DNA from: Pipra filicauda | Taxonomy: Eukaryota; Chordata; Aves; Passeriformes; Pipridae | Assembly (NCBI RefSeq): GCF_003945595.2 | Contig: NW_024104359.1 | Span: forward strand, 1,031,501 to 1,095,500 | Reading direction: 5' to 3' | DNA length: 64,000 nt | Shown: in pieces, positions 12,997-25,300 of the stretch | Numbering within the stretch: position 1 is the first letter of the stretch | How the letters are laid out: every line of letters starts with the position of its first letter | Made by a program: the position numbers and the translations under genes | The notes under the pieces: generated by a model | Database searches by the model: none | What the model saw: the letters and a program-made list of their open reading frames with translations, nothing else | Told to the model about the DNA's origin: nothing

Positions 12997-14408
12997 AATT
13001 CTTAAGCATAAGGAATAAGAAAGAGAGCAGGGGGTCGTGGGTGTTGGCTGGAACTTGTTCCTGGGGCTGCTCAGTGAGAGGCTGCCAGCAGCCAGCAGAG
13101 CTGGGCTGTGTTTGCCATTTGTAAATTATCAATAAATGACTACTACAGTCAATAGATAAATTATTCACAAAGAAAACAGCAGGTTCTAATCATCTCCAAA
13201 TTAATGCCTCGCTGGCATTTGATGTACTAACACAAATAATTGCCTTGGCAGATGCTCTGCTGTCCCATGGATTTCACATCTACCAGGCTGTCCTGGAATT
13301 GCTGTTGGCCACGAGATAACAAAAAATGAGGCACCTTTTTGATGCTTTAAGCTGTGTAGCACCATCACTAACTTGCATGAGAGAGAGCTCTGTGTCTGCA
13401 GCATTATTCCAAGGGTGAGCTATCCCGGGATTGCCTCTCCAGTTACATTGTCCTGAGCAAATTGTCAGCGTGGCCTTCCCAGCTGTGCTCGGTGTGTGCC
13501 ATCAATGATGGATGAGCTCAACATTCCCTGCTCCGGAGTGCAAGGAGAGTTCAGCACTTCAGGACTTGTTTCCACGTCCCTTTGAAAACTGTGGAGATGT
13601 TGCTGAAGTGGGTGAGTTGGTTCAAATAAGAAAAAAAAACGAAAAAAACCAACAAACCAAAACAAACTCCCAGCAGGAGCTTTCTTTCACACTTGATTGG
13701 AATGTTTGAATATGGATACGTTGGTATGTTTGTTCTTGTTTATTCTCTGCACATAATTCATTCTGCTTTAGTCTGAATATATTATTTTAGACTAGCAGGG
13801 AAAGCAGAAGGAAAACTTTGTTTGCATGAGTGTGGTTGGATTTCCTGGCTAATATGACAAATTCAGTGCCAAGGGACTGGCAGGGAGCAGACTCGGGGAC
13901 ATTTAAAGCCTCAGTGAGACAAAAAGGGGTCATATTAAATAAATTTGTGTACTGTGGATGTTTTCTCTGCTGGACTGGTGACAGTTTCATTAATACTGAA
14001 ATAATGCAAAAAACTAATGGGAAGTAGTGTTTGGGATTTATCTGAATTTAGAACAACTTTTCAGATAAAAGATGTTCAGATAACATCTTCAAATCTTCTG
14101 ACTGAACTGAGGTCTGGTTTTAAAATCTTCAGATGATACTTTTTCTTATAACAGAGTTAAAGAAAAAATAGCCAGTGAATTTTCCATTTTGAGCCTGTAT
14201 CCTTTTGGGAACAGGTTTGTTGGTCCTATCATGTACTAGCAGATTGCAGAGCTGCAGTGGTAGCTTGAAGTGTAGTTTATCTTTTTGAGTAAAAATGTCT
14301 TTAGAAAAGTGAAACTGGCTGATCTTCTCTCTGGATACAGCAGTTTTGTCAGTGCAAACAATTTTTCTTCACTTTAATATTAATGTTTTTCAACTGAAAG
14401 TGAGGGAA
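12997..14408. other. unique non-coding DNA
   Basis: An A-rich tract with interspersed C lies at about 13628-13672. Opposed short frames at 13465-13709 and 13787-14027 are low-complexity or antisense pairs. The region 13200-13480 is less AT-rich than its flanks but gives no recognisable product. Confidence 0.5.
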
Positions 14409-14618
14409 TTTAGGTGAGATATATGGAAGAAATTGTTCCCTGTGAGGGTGGGGAGGCCCTGGCACAGGTTGCCCAGAGAAGCTGGAAGTGTCCAAGACCA
14501 GGTTGGAGCAACTTGGGATTAGTGGAAGGTGTCCCTGCCCATGGTAGGGGGTGGAATCAGCTGATCTCTAAAGTCCCTTCCCACCCAAACCAGTCTGTGA
14601 TTCTGTGATTTCATGATT
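14409..14618 (+). mobile_element. CR1 LINE fragment, 3' UTR, sense
   Basis: The start resembles the CR1 segment TTTAGATTAGATATTAGGAAGAAATT. It then reads CTGTGAGGGTGGGGAGGCCC, GGTTGCCCAGAGAAGCTGG, AGTGTCCAAGACCAGGTTGG, GTGGAAGGTGTCCCTGCCCA, and ends CCCAAACCAGTCTGTGATTC with octamer-like repeats. Compared with the usual CR1 3' UTR, two internal pieces are missing: the GGATGCCCCATCCCT stretch and part of the ATGGGGCTTTGAGCA stretch. This is a sense-oriented, 5'-truncated, dead copy without coding sequence. Confidence 0.94.
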
Positions 14619-17600
14619 AAGGAAATAATGATCAGACAAAGTAAAAAATCCTGTTGTTTTGACAGAGACAAGAAATTAATATTCTTAAAAAAACAAACAA
14701 ACAAAAAAAAAAACAAAAAAACCCAACAACTTGGTCATAAGAGGGTAATAGAATAAGATTTTTATTTAACAGGTTCTTTGAGGAATTTTTTTTTGTTTAG
14801 GGGGGAGGAGGAAGGGCCTTCAGGAGAGATTGGCCTCAACTCAGAGTTTTTTCCAGTAGGTGTTTATCAGTGAGAAGCCCTGGGTGCAGCTGCAGGAGGG
14901 TTCTCCTTCCTCCAGGAGAGCTGTGGGGAACAGTTCCGGAGAACATGAACCCAAAAATGAGATGTGAGGATCCAGTGATTGCTCTGTCATTGTCTATCAT
15001 CCTGCATTTCTCCACTGATTTATGGAATCTTTTTTTACCTTGGAATATTACAGTTTTTGTGTCTAAAATCATATTTCTGGTGTCAGTGGTCAGAGTTTGC
15101 CCAGACAGAGGAATGTAATGTTCTTTTGAAGACTGAAATAAATTTAGGGCTTTGGTAGGGAAGCTTTGGTGCAGCTCCAAAACCTCAGGATAGTAGCTGT
15201 TAAAATCCTTAAAGTATATGGAGAAGATCCTGTGCCTCTTATTTAAGTCTAATGTACAAGAGAATAAAGAAGGAAAAATCTAATGCATGGTCATGTCTGA
15301 ATTATGGAATTTCAAGATGTATAATCAGTACTATTTTTTAAATTTATGTATAAAGCTGGGTTCTAGATTTTATTAAAACCACTCTACTCAAAAGTTATTA
15401 CATTTATTTAATAATTGATAGGAGATTCTTACTTTTGCATTCCTAATTTTACCTCCTCAGTTAGTTGATCCTATTTTTAGTAATTATCCTTGTAGAATTT
15501 AAACCTATGTTCTTAAATGTTGCTGTGATCTTTTTGATCACATGACACTAAAATATTTCTATAGCTCTCTCAGGTGATGGCACGAAATACTGGTATTTTA
15601 TTCCTCAGCATTTTTGTTGCAGAACCATAGTTAAAACTCTCCAGCCTTGTACATGCTCTGCTAGGAAAGTTTCTTTTTATATGAACTTTGTGTATTTTTA
15701 GTAATTATTTCCATGTTATTCCAATTATATCTTATTATATAAATTACCACATTATTTTCTTTTTCTATTTTTTTGAATTTCTTTTTTTTTGATTTCCTTT
15801 AAAAAAAGAGAGAGAAGGAAGCACCAAAGTGCTCCTTATGTGAAAAATGTGGGATGTAAACAGTGAACAGTTGAATGCTCCATTAGTCTCTGATCTTTTA
15901 AATTGAATATTTCTTCCTAATTCAGCAGACTGAGGCTTTCTAACTTTTACCTTGTTATTTTAAACATGGTGAGAACTGAAATTTGGTTTCACGTTTCTCT
16001 TCTAGCTCATATTTATCCAGATATAAGTTTTGGTCTATGAGTTTTTCCATTTTTTTAATTTTTGTTAGGTTTAAGCAATCCACAGGCAGAAATCAATCTG
16101 GGATTGGGTTGATATGGACTTGTGTGGTAAAATAAGGTGTTGATTCTTTCTCTTAGTAACTGTTTTTATTGCAGTCAAATTTTTAAACCTCCAAAACATT
16201 AAGAGTGATATTAGTAACAAGTTTGGAGTTTGGGGTGACTTGATTGCTTGTCTTGTGTGTAAAAAAATATTGGCATTTTAAACATCACAGATCTTGGAAG
16301 CAAAACAAAAATACAGACAAAAATGTGTTGTGGAGACATTGCTTTTCTTCTGAGATTTATTTAGTTATGCACTGGAAAATATTGACTGAGATCAGGAATA
16401 ATGTTTATTAACATCAGTTGTGAAGAGTTACAATCAAGTTGTACTGTGGGTGTTTCAGTCCTCCTGTGCCATGGCATGAATTTAGTGAGGCTTTTTCATC
16501 CCAGGGTGAGTTTGACTTATAATTCAGTGGAAGGAAAAGTCCCCTCTATGGGATTGTTCACCTCTGCAATTTTTGCCCTGGAAACTGCCTCTTGATCAGA
16601 ACTTAAATTTAGAAATAATAATCTTTCCACACCTGTGGAACTGATTGTTAAATCCAGTTAAATCCTTTGACTGACTGATCCCACTGATGTCTAGAACCAA
16701 GCAGAGCTCTACAGTCGCTCTTATCAGTGAATAATTCATATCCTGTGAGTGAAAAAAAACCAACAAAACTAAACTAAGACGTGCAAATATCTGTCTTTAG
16801 AGTCTAACAGCTCATCTTTTGGATAAGACTATTATAAAGTCATTTGCAGGAAGAAGCTCATACATAAAAATGAATGTTGCCATGCAACAAGTGCTAAAGA
16901 AAGAACCACAAGATTTAAACCTTAATTAATTTCCCATAGCAGCTGGGAATGTTCAGGAATAAGGAAATTTAGGAGCAGCAGTGTTAATTAAGGCTCATTT
17001 GCTAGAAATCTCTGGCCTATAATTGATAACTTTGTCTGATGTGATATCAAGCCCAACTGATAGTTTTTGTGATTGTAGCAGTATTATGATATTTACTATT
17101 TAGATAGAATCCTCTGCTCCCCTGATTTGTTAAAACTAATTTGTCAGGCTGTGGGGCCCTAGGCAGAGATGGGCATTGTAGAGAAATCAAAGAGATTTTG
17201 AGACACAATTAACCTCTTACCTTTCCTTTTTGTGATTGAGCTCCCTGCAGATAAAACTTGATGCATCCATGGGATGAAAGGAAAGCAGAACAGAGCCTGG
17301 TGATGAACTCTCAAATATTGTGGTGAGTTGATGACCATAAAAGTCTGGAAGTATAAACATAAATACTTTTCATTAGCCTCTACATTCTCAGCTTCTAAAA
17401 ATCCCCCAATGAGTAGCTCCAGCTTTCATGATCTGTGTGGTCCTACCTTTTCCCCATAAAATTGATTTAATGTGTGTAAGGCAAGGCTCTGGATATTTGT
17501 GGAGTACAGTAAGAAATATTCCTGTAATTAGATCACACCTTCCTGTGGCACGTTGTTTTTCTCACAGAAGGAATTAATCTTTGCCTCAGAGAAGATAAAT

Positions 17601-20600
17601 GATGGAGAGCTGAGTTGTCTCCGAGCTGCTGAAACCATGGCTTGTTTTTTTGAGTCCTTTCCCAACGATCCATGGAAAAGATGAACATAAAGGTCAGCAA
17701 GTTCTGCTCTGGCTGCAGTGCAAAGGGCAGGTTTCTAGTCTAGCAGGTGCTGAAGCAAGTGGAAACATCCCATTCCAGAAGTTGACACAATTATGGATTA
17801 GGCAGGATTAGAGAACATCAGGTCCATTTCTCTGTTCCTCTCTCGTGTCCCACCCCAAGTGCCTTTGCCTGCTGTCACAAAACCTCACTGGTTTCAGGAG
17901 ATTGGTGGAAACACCTCTGAATTCTGATGCCAGTGGACAGGGCTGAGTCACTGCTGCTTTTGACCTTCACTACAACTTTAAGCCCTGGAAAGTCTATACC
18001 TTCAAAGGGCTTTTATCTTTGCTGTCACCAAACATGATGGTCGCTTGCTGAAAAGGGACAGGAACTCTGCCTTATCTTACACAATAAAAAACAATACTGG
18101 CCCTGATAACCCCCCCAGTTTCGCTCTTATCTTTCTCAGTATCATGTTTTGCCCATGGTATTTACACTCCCAAAATGTGTCACATGCTGCTGTGTTGACT
18201 GGGACTTGGGGAGGTTTGAACAGGAATCTCCAGGGGTACAATTCCCCTGGATATGATTCAAAACATACAGTTCAGAGATTAATAGATAACCTGAAATAAA
18301 ATTACAGATCAATGTGGTGAAGGCTCATTCTAATGTGTTTGTACTCATTTCCTCCCCCTTTGGCTCTGCTATCTCCCTTTTATATTGGAGGGCTGATTAT
18401 CTGGAGGTAGCGCAGCAACTCTGAGCATTTTATCACCTCCTTTAAAAGTGGAGTCAATTACAACTCCAGATTAAAGTAGTGATGCACTTCAGGGAGTAAA
18501 AATGATATCCTGTGATGTGTTTTCTGAAATTGCTGGTAGGGCCTGGCTGAGTCATAACTCAAAACTTAATGAAAAGAATAGAAAGGCTTTGGAGTCGATC
18601 TCGTCGTGGGGAGGATGCAGCTTCCTCCTGAACTGGGAACAGTGCTGGCATGGGCAGGGCCTAAAATTGAGAACAAGGACGAAGAGGACTGAATAGAGAT
18701 CAATCATACAGATTCAGCCTGTATATTAAACAAAAATGATGGGGAAAATATGAGAAGAGCTATACATCTTATTCCGTGAACAAATTACCCTCATTAAACC
18801 AGAATATCTTATTGCATATTGCACAAATATAATTGTTCTACAAAGAGGGAAAACCTGTTAATGACCTTCAAACATGTAGAAGGTTGTTCCAGAGAGGAGG
18901 GGAATCTGGGTTTCATTTCAGGGTAGACTGGGCACTGAACTTTAACTGCTGTAGAGACATTTCAGATTGATGGTAGGAAGACTTAGTGGTCAAAGAATAG
19001 ACCTGGAACAATAGTTTTACTTGGGAATGTGATGCTCTTGTTCCTTTTCCATTAGCTGTGTGTCCTTTTGCATGGCTCTGGGACACACCAAATGGCCATG
19101 CTACAAATAGATACTTCAACCCTTTCCCAAACCCCTCTGTGTTTACAGGTGGATGTGCTGACACACCTTTATGTCCCACCACAAGCAGATTAAGAAAGAA
19201 AACCCTTAACATCAGGTAACATGTGAAAGGGTGGAGGGGAAAGCTTTTCGATCGGGGTATTTTCAAAATACGAGTTTCTAAATGTTTTGTTTTAAAATTT
19301 GGGTTTCTTCAAACTTTACTGCAAAGTTTTTGGTCAAGTCTTGTCATTCCTCTACTTGCCCAAGAAAGAAAGACATCTGTGCCAGTTTTTAAATATAAAA
19401 AGGTTTGTGTGCTTTTTTCCTCCTTCCGAATCTTGGTTCTTATTCCTTAAGTGTTCTTTTTTCTTGGGGAGTGATTCCAGTTCAATCCACATAAAAGTTG
19501 CATGGTAGCAAGAGAGATTAGTGACCATAGCTTAACATAAAGACAAAGATGTTTTTACTTGCAAAGGAGGTGAAAGATTATTAAAGGCAAAATTGAACTG
19601 TAAATGCTCCTGACTTCAGTAAGGGGAGCACAGTGTGGGATGAGCTGGAAAAGCAAAGGATCAATGCAAAATGCAGCTTCACAGCCCTTAAAATGCAATC
19701 TGAGGTCAGAGGTTGGACCTGTAACTCGCATTTGAAAGTCTGTTACAGTGGCAAGTTACATAATGTGATTTATTCTGAGACTCCTCAATGAAGTGTGAGT
19801 TCATTTTTAGACGTCACCAGATTATTCAGATTTCACTCGGTATGACAGTCTGAACTCAGATTGCCTTCACTTGATCCATCTGACTCAGAAAGAAGATGTG
19901 TAAAAATTGGATTCCACGTTTTGAGAGCTGAACTCAATTCTGATAGAATTAGAATTAGTGGAGAAATAGTGCCTGACGACCCCAATCTGAAATAATGGGA
20001 GTGAAGCAGCTTTGAGAGATTATAGAGTTAAGTAGTTAGCAGTGTATCTTCTGTGTTATACTTTAAATAAGTAAGATTATATTTAAGTGCATATATCTAA
20101 GTTGCACTTAAGACAAAATGCAAAGCAAGAGAAATTAAAAAGAAAACAAAATAAATTGGTTATGAATTTTCTTTGCAGGAAACAGGCTCCCAACTACATC
20201 AAGACAAATATATATATCCAGGGAAGTATGATTTCTCTAAATCTAAGTTAAAAAGTGTTGCCCTGATTATTAGTTTCTGATGTTTCCATTATTATGAGTT
20301 TATCACAAAGGAAGGGTCCTCTTCTTTAGGATAAAATTTTGGAAAATATGTGATGTTTTCAGTATGTGATTAAGAACAGAATTGATTGTTATGGTCATAG
20401 GAAAACATAAATAAATTTAGTGTATATAAATTCCAATTTTTTGACAGTTCTGTCACTATTTTGGTAAAGGAAGACTGGAGTGGGTCAAGGCATGAGATGG
20501 GAATTGGAGGATGAAAGACAGAGCTGAACAAGGAGATCTGAACTAGACACTGGCTAGAATATGGAGATGAGGAATTGGGAAACAAAGGGAAGGAGAGAAG

Positions 20601-20853
20601 AGGACTGGCTTAGCCACACTCAGATCCAAATTGTTTAATGTGACATGACAGGGACATGCCCATTTTGAGCTAATTCACTGCTGTGTCAAAGCACTGAGTC
20701 AGTTCTGAAAGAGGGGATATTTTGGGCAGAGTTCAGTAATTGAGTACTGAAGTCCTGGGGCTGTTCCCTGGTTTTCAGACCTGGCAGTTTTTGCTGGCTG
20801 AGCTCTTGCCATTGTGTTTTATTGAACAACAGAGATCGAAATTGAGTTGCATC
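14619..20853. other. AT-rich unique DNA, no gene recognised
   Basis: An A-rich CAAACA tract lies at 14687-14721, not directly joined to the preceding CR1 end. A T run followed by an AG-rich run lies at about 15775-15815. The longest open frame is 117 codons (minus, 18913-19266), with no family resemblance. From 15.2 to 16.4 kb the DNA is markedly AT-rich. CR1, SINE and LTR signatures are absent over about 6.2 kb. Confidence 0.55.

Positions 20854-20879
<26 letters not shown>
20854..20879. repeat. T26 homopolymer
   Basis: Twenty-six T residues are followed by G. A TTTATT (minus-strand AATAAA) lies at 20908-20913, about 28 bases to the right. A minus-strand poly(A) tail of an old retrocopy is therefore possible, but no cDNA-like sequence or target-site duplication was recognised. 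Confidence 0.9.
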
Positions 20880-20884
<5 letters not shown>

Positions 20885-23800
20885 GTGTTAAGTGATCCTG
20901 CCACTTTTTTATTTTTTTCCTCAGGAAATAATGCAGATCAATTTTTGGCATTTGGCTTCCAGCAGTATTTCAGAGTGGTGAATATTTCAGTGGGGCCTGA
21001 AAACCCACCAGGATCATACATGATGCAGGGGAACAAGCTGGCAGGTTCTCAAGGTAATTAGGCAGCAATTCAGGGACCAGTTTTTCCTTCTAAACTGTTG
21101 ACTGGTGTGGATCTAAGAGAGGGGACTGTTATCTTTGCAGCTTATCAAAGCAGCTTTGGTGAGCTCATTATGAGACAGACACTGGCCTCTGCTTGTGCCT
21201 CAGCAGGTGCAGGGCAGGAGATAAGACTAAGTGGGCTGCAGAGCTTTGGATTCATCCTGGGGTTAGTTTTGCTCCCACAGAATTGAGCAAGAGCTTTGTG
21301 GAAGAAAGACCTGGTGCTTTTATTCCCGGTGGGCTCAGCAGAAGGTGTGGAACACTGTTGCCATCCCTTGTTGATCCCTGTGTTGTACCTGCTCAGTGGT
21401 CCTTTGTTACAGCTTTGGAGAAGGATCAGGATTTGAGCTCCTTGGTGGGAGATGAAGAGGTGGGATGCAGTTGTTCACAGCAAATTTGAGAAGTCTGCCT
21501 TCTAAATGTCACCTGCATGACAACACTGAATCCTGGCTTTCCTCTATTATATGATCCATTGTGATTTCACTGCAGTGAAAGGAATTTGGATCAGCTCAGG
21601 AGTTCGTGCTCCTTGCCTTGAATCCAACTCCAGCCCAATTTCTGTCTTGTACTTTTGCTGCCTGCTACACTTTTAGATGTCTGATTGCATTGGGGTTGCA
21701 GGATCTCACATCTCCTTGGCTTTTTAAGCTGAGTTCTGACTTTCAAAGTGCACTAAAATAGAAAGAGCAAGAGCAAGTCTCACAGCACTGGAGTACATGG
21801 AGTGTCTGAGGATAATTTTACTGAGTTATTCTATCTGCACTGTCTTCTTGGCAAAAATTAGGTTTGATATGTGGCAGTAGGATGAACTTTTAGTACATGG
21901 CAAGGATCTTATCCATTAGGTCTGGTGGTAGTTAAAATAAAATCTTGCTGCCATTTGCTGTGAAAAGTTTAAAATCTTCATAGTCAGACTGCATTTGCAG
22001 AACTTTTGTGCTCTATCACACCTCTGACAGAGACAAAAAGTTGATTTCTGCCTTGCTATTCTATGGGAATATGTACTCAAACCTCATCGGAGCTTTGATT
22101 TGAATATTTATTTATCAACACAGCACCTTTCACCAGTTTTTTTTCCCCTTCTGTTACTTCAAGTATTAGTATTTCTCAATCAATGAATTACTGTTTGTGT
22201 TTCTCAAAGTTCAGGAAAATTGAGTTCCTGAGGATTTTGAAAGTGCTTAAGACAGTGTTAAGATCATTTAAGCATCACTTTAACCTTGTTGGTGGAAATA
22301 AGAGCTTTGTAACTTGTCCAGCTCAGCACACTGGGAACACCTGAGCTGCTCTTTACATGCCTGGTTTTTTTTTTTTCCTGGAGAATATATAAAACAACAT
22401 AGAGAGCAAAATGTGTATTTTGTCACTGAGATCCATAAATGGGCACTGCCTGACCAATTAATTCAGGGAAATCCCATGGCCTGAGCTCTGCTGGAGGCTC
22501 AGTGATGGCAGTTTTTGTTTTTACCTTGTGTCCTGTTCATGGGTGATGTCTGAGAGCACAAACAAAAGAAAAATAAGGATGAACAACTCCAACATAAAAA
22601 ATCTTGCTATTTTCCCCCAAAATAATTCAGCTCATTCCATTTGGAGAATCTCTGAATGATGTCACAGAGAACACCAAGTCTCTTCCATATGATCCAGCTG
22701 CTGCTCTTTTTTTTTTTTTTTTATTTTCCATAGAATGAATAAACTATGCTCATGAGTTTCATTTAACATTATCATTTCTTTTCTCTCTGAAAAGCTTTTG
22801 ATAAGTAGCTTAATACAAAAACACTGTGGAGTTAGGAGGTTTTTGCTTTTAAAATTATTTTAAACAGAAGCTCCTATCCCAAAGGGAAGAATTTATAAAC
22901 CCCGATAATCTCACTTTAGTCTGATGTTTAATTAATTTTTATTTCAGTTGCTCAATTTCAGACAATCTGAAATGTTTTGCAGGAAGAAATAGAAAATGGG
23001 AGCGTTGTGAATTCTGTTTAAATAGGGGGGGAAAAAAAGGCATGAAAACGAGCCTCATAGGAGAGAGCACTGCCTCCATTCAGAACAAAATCTTTTTATT
23101 CAAGTTTCTTTTAATGAAAACTATTCAGCTTCTTGTGGTTTTGTTATTCTGGTAAGTGGACAATTGGAATGTTTTGCAGGACTACTGGACCTCACAGAGC
23201 AAATTAGCACAGTCAGTGCACTGAGGCTGCAGTGAGCTGGAACCTGAATTTTATCGTTAGTGAATGACATTATTCACTGAATTTGCCTCAACCAGAGGAG
23301 CAGAGGACAAAAGCAGACTAGAAAAACCCCACTTTCCATCTGAATACTTCAGTTGGCCCCAGATATTTCTTTGTCATTCCAAAACAGTAAGAAATTCCTG
23401 GAGTGAATATTTCCAAGTGACTGAGAGCCATCCTGGGGTTGCTGTGGGAGGTAACCTAAGGGTAAACTGCATTTGTCTCTGTTCCTACAGCTTTATGTGT
23501 GACAGTGTCTGAGATTATGAGCTCCAGTGATGAGGATAAAAAGCAGATGCTCTTTGACTGATGCCTGCTTTTAATCTTTGGGGAAAGACGTTAAGTTTAG
23601 TACATGTGGTGAAAATAATGAATTTTTCCATGTTGAACACATCTCAGCAAAAATCCCTGGTTATAATTTGTTTTTAAGCAACGACAAAGAGACAACCTTT
23701 CATTTGTCTTGCCTGTTTCTGTGCTGCTCTAAGCTCTGGTGGCCTGTGGAGAGTTCCATGTCAGAACAAACTGGTGAAAAAGGCTGCAGGAACCATTTTA

Positions 23801-24090
23801 AGAATGCATTTTTTACTGTCATTTTCATGAACTTCTGAAAAGATTATGATAAATCCATTGATGAACACCACCAAATACTTACCCCAATATCAGAAAAATG
23901 TGCTTTTAAACCTACCAAAATTGAGAGTTCTGCAGAAAAGGACTTGACACTGGTTCCAGCACAAATCCAAACCCCAGCCCCACACCAGCTGCTGTGAGGA
24001 AAACCAAAACCTGCTCACTGGTCTATCTTTTCATCTTGGCTGCAGGTTCCTTTTCTGTGGAAAAGCTGTGGAGCACAATATGGAGTGATT
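20880..24090. other. unique non-coding DNA
   Basis: Two overlapping plus-strand frames of 62 and 98 codons at 21098-21489 are unrecognised. A T16 run lies at 22707-22722. The 22.4-23.2 kb stretch is AT-rich with scattered TAATTA motifs. No repeat family is identifiable before the CR1 at 24.1 kb. Confidence 0.5.
22707..22722. repeat. T16 homopolymer
   Basis: Sixteen T residues are followed by ATTTTCC. No retroelement body was recognised on either side. Confidence 0.85.
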
Positions 24091-24244
24091 TTTCCCAGAG
24101 AAGCTGTGGCTGCCCCATCCCTGGAAGTGTCCAAGGGCGGGATGGACCTGGCTTGGAGCAACCTGGGCTAGTGGAAGGTGTCCCTGCCCATGGCAGAATG
24201 AGATCATGTGTAAGGTCCCTTTCAACCCCATCCATTCCATGATT
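24091..24244 (+). mobile_element. CR1 LINE fragment, 3' UTR, sense
   Basis: The fragment begins within TTTCCCAGAGAAGCTGTGGC and continues through TGCCCCATCCCTGGAAGTGT, GACCTGGCTTGGAGCAACCT and GGGCTAGTGGAAGGTGTCCC. It ends TAAGGTCCCTTTCAACCCCA with TCCATTCCATGATT. It retains the last ~155 bases of CR1 in sense orientation, with a shortened GGGGTGGAACTAGATGATC segment. It sits about 520 bases upstream of a longer CR1 in the same orientation. The missing intervening CR1 sequence suggests two insertions rather than one interrupted copy. Confidence 0.94.
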
Positions 24245-24763
24245 AATTCTTTCAGAGCAGAGTGATTTATTCCAGTGGCTACACTGGAAACTCCAAATTG
24301 GAGAGTTTGTTCTTGTGGTGATGATTATAAGAACTGGAGTGGCAATAATGAGGAATTCCAGTTACACAGACCTGAGCTTAACTTTGCCAGGGAAAAACCC
24401 CAAAGGAAAAACACTCAATCCAAACCCCTTGGAGTCCTTGCTATAAAACCTCTTAGTGGGAAGAGTGTTTAAAGTCAGTCCCTGGCATTGTGTCCTGTCA
24501 GTGTATGCACAGCATTGTTGTTGTGTAGAAAGGGATTGTACAAACGGGCTGATGGATTGTTGACATGGGAATAACAAAAATGTCATTATGGATGCAGTAA
24601 ATGGCACAGCAGAAGTTGTGTTTGGCAGAATTCTGAGCTATGGATGAGCACATACAGGTGGGACCCAGCAATCCATCAGTAAGACATGTTTCCTAATCCC
24701 TAATGCCAGGAGGCCTGGCACTGTGCAGCTGGTACAAGGAGAGAGGAGAGGGAATGAGACTCA
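24245..24763. other. unique spacer between two sense CR1 copies
   Basis: There is no CR1 homology and no open frame worth noting. The right edge grades into the 5' truncation point of the next CR1 near 24764. Confidence 0.5.
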
Positions 24764-25300
24764 TCCATGGATTTGATGGATGAACCAGTTGGTGGGTAAA
24801 GAATTGGCTGGAAGGACACACTCAGGGGTGTGCTCCACGTGATGATGGCCAAGAGGAAACCAGTGGTGAGTTCTGGGATCAGTGTTGGGACCAGCACTGC
24901 TGAACATCCCTGTCAGTGACATGGACAGTGGGATTGAGGGCACCCTCAGCCAGTTTGCTGGGAGCACGGAGCTGTGTGGAAGAGCTGATGTGCTGGAGGG
25001 GTGGGATGCCATCCAGAGGGACCTGGACAGGCTGGAGAGATGGAGCTGTGTCAACCTGGTGAAGATCAGCAAGGTAAATGCAAGGTCCGGTCCCTGGATT
25101 GGGGCAATCCCGAGCACAGGAACAGGCTGGGTGGGAAAGGGATCAAGGGCAGCCCTGAAGATGGTTTTGGGGTGTTCAAGGCCAGTTTGGACAGGGCTTG
25201 GAGAAACCTGGACTAGTGAAAGGTGTCCCTGCCCATGGCAGGAGGTTGGAATGGGATGGTCTGTAAGGCCCCTTCCAACCCAAAGCAGTCTGTGGTTGTG
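24764..25300 (+). pseudogene. CR1 LINE fragment with broken reverse-transcriptase end
   Basis: This is the most informative CR1 copy. The left part matches the end of the CR1 ORF2 reverse transcriptase. It encodes PVSDMDSGIEGTLSQFA (about 24909-24959), then ELCG and RDLDRLERW in the same frame. The catalytic pair expected as F-A-D-D reads F-A-G-S at 24954-24965, so both aspartates are lost. Around 25074-25080 about one base is missing, and the CR1-like reading moves to the frame giving GKCKV and GNPEHRNRLG. Near 25163-25172 the coding part joins directly to the 3' UTR (GTTCAAGGCC...GGAAACCTGGACTAGTG). The remainder of ORF2 and the start of the UTR are therefore deleted. The copy ends near CTTCCAACCCAAAGCAGTCT. 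It cannot be active. The overlapping 191-codon minus-strand frame (24761-25336) is a by-product of the CR1 sequence, not a gene. Confidence 0.93.
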
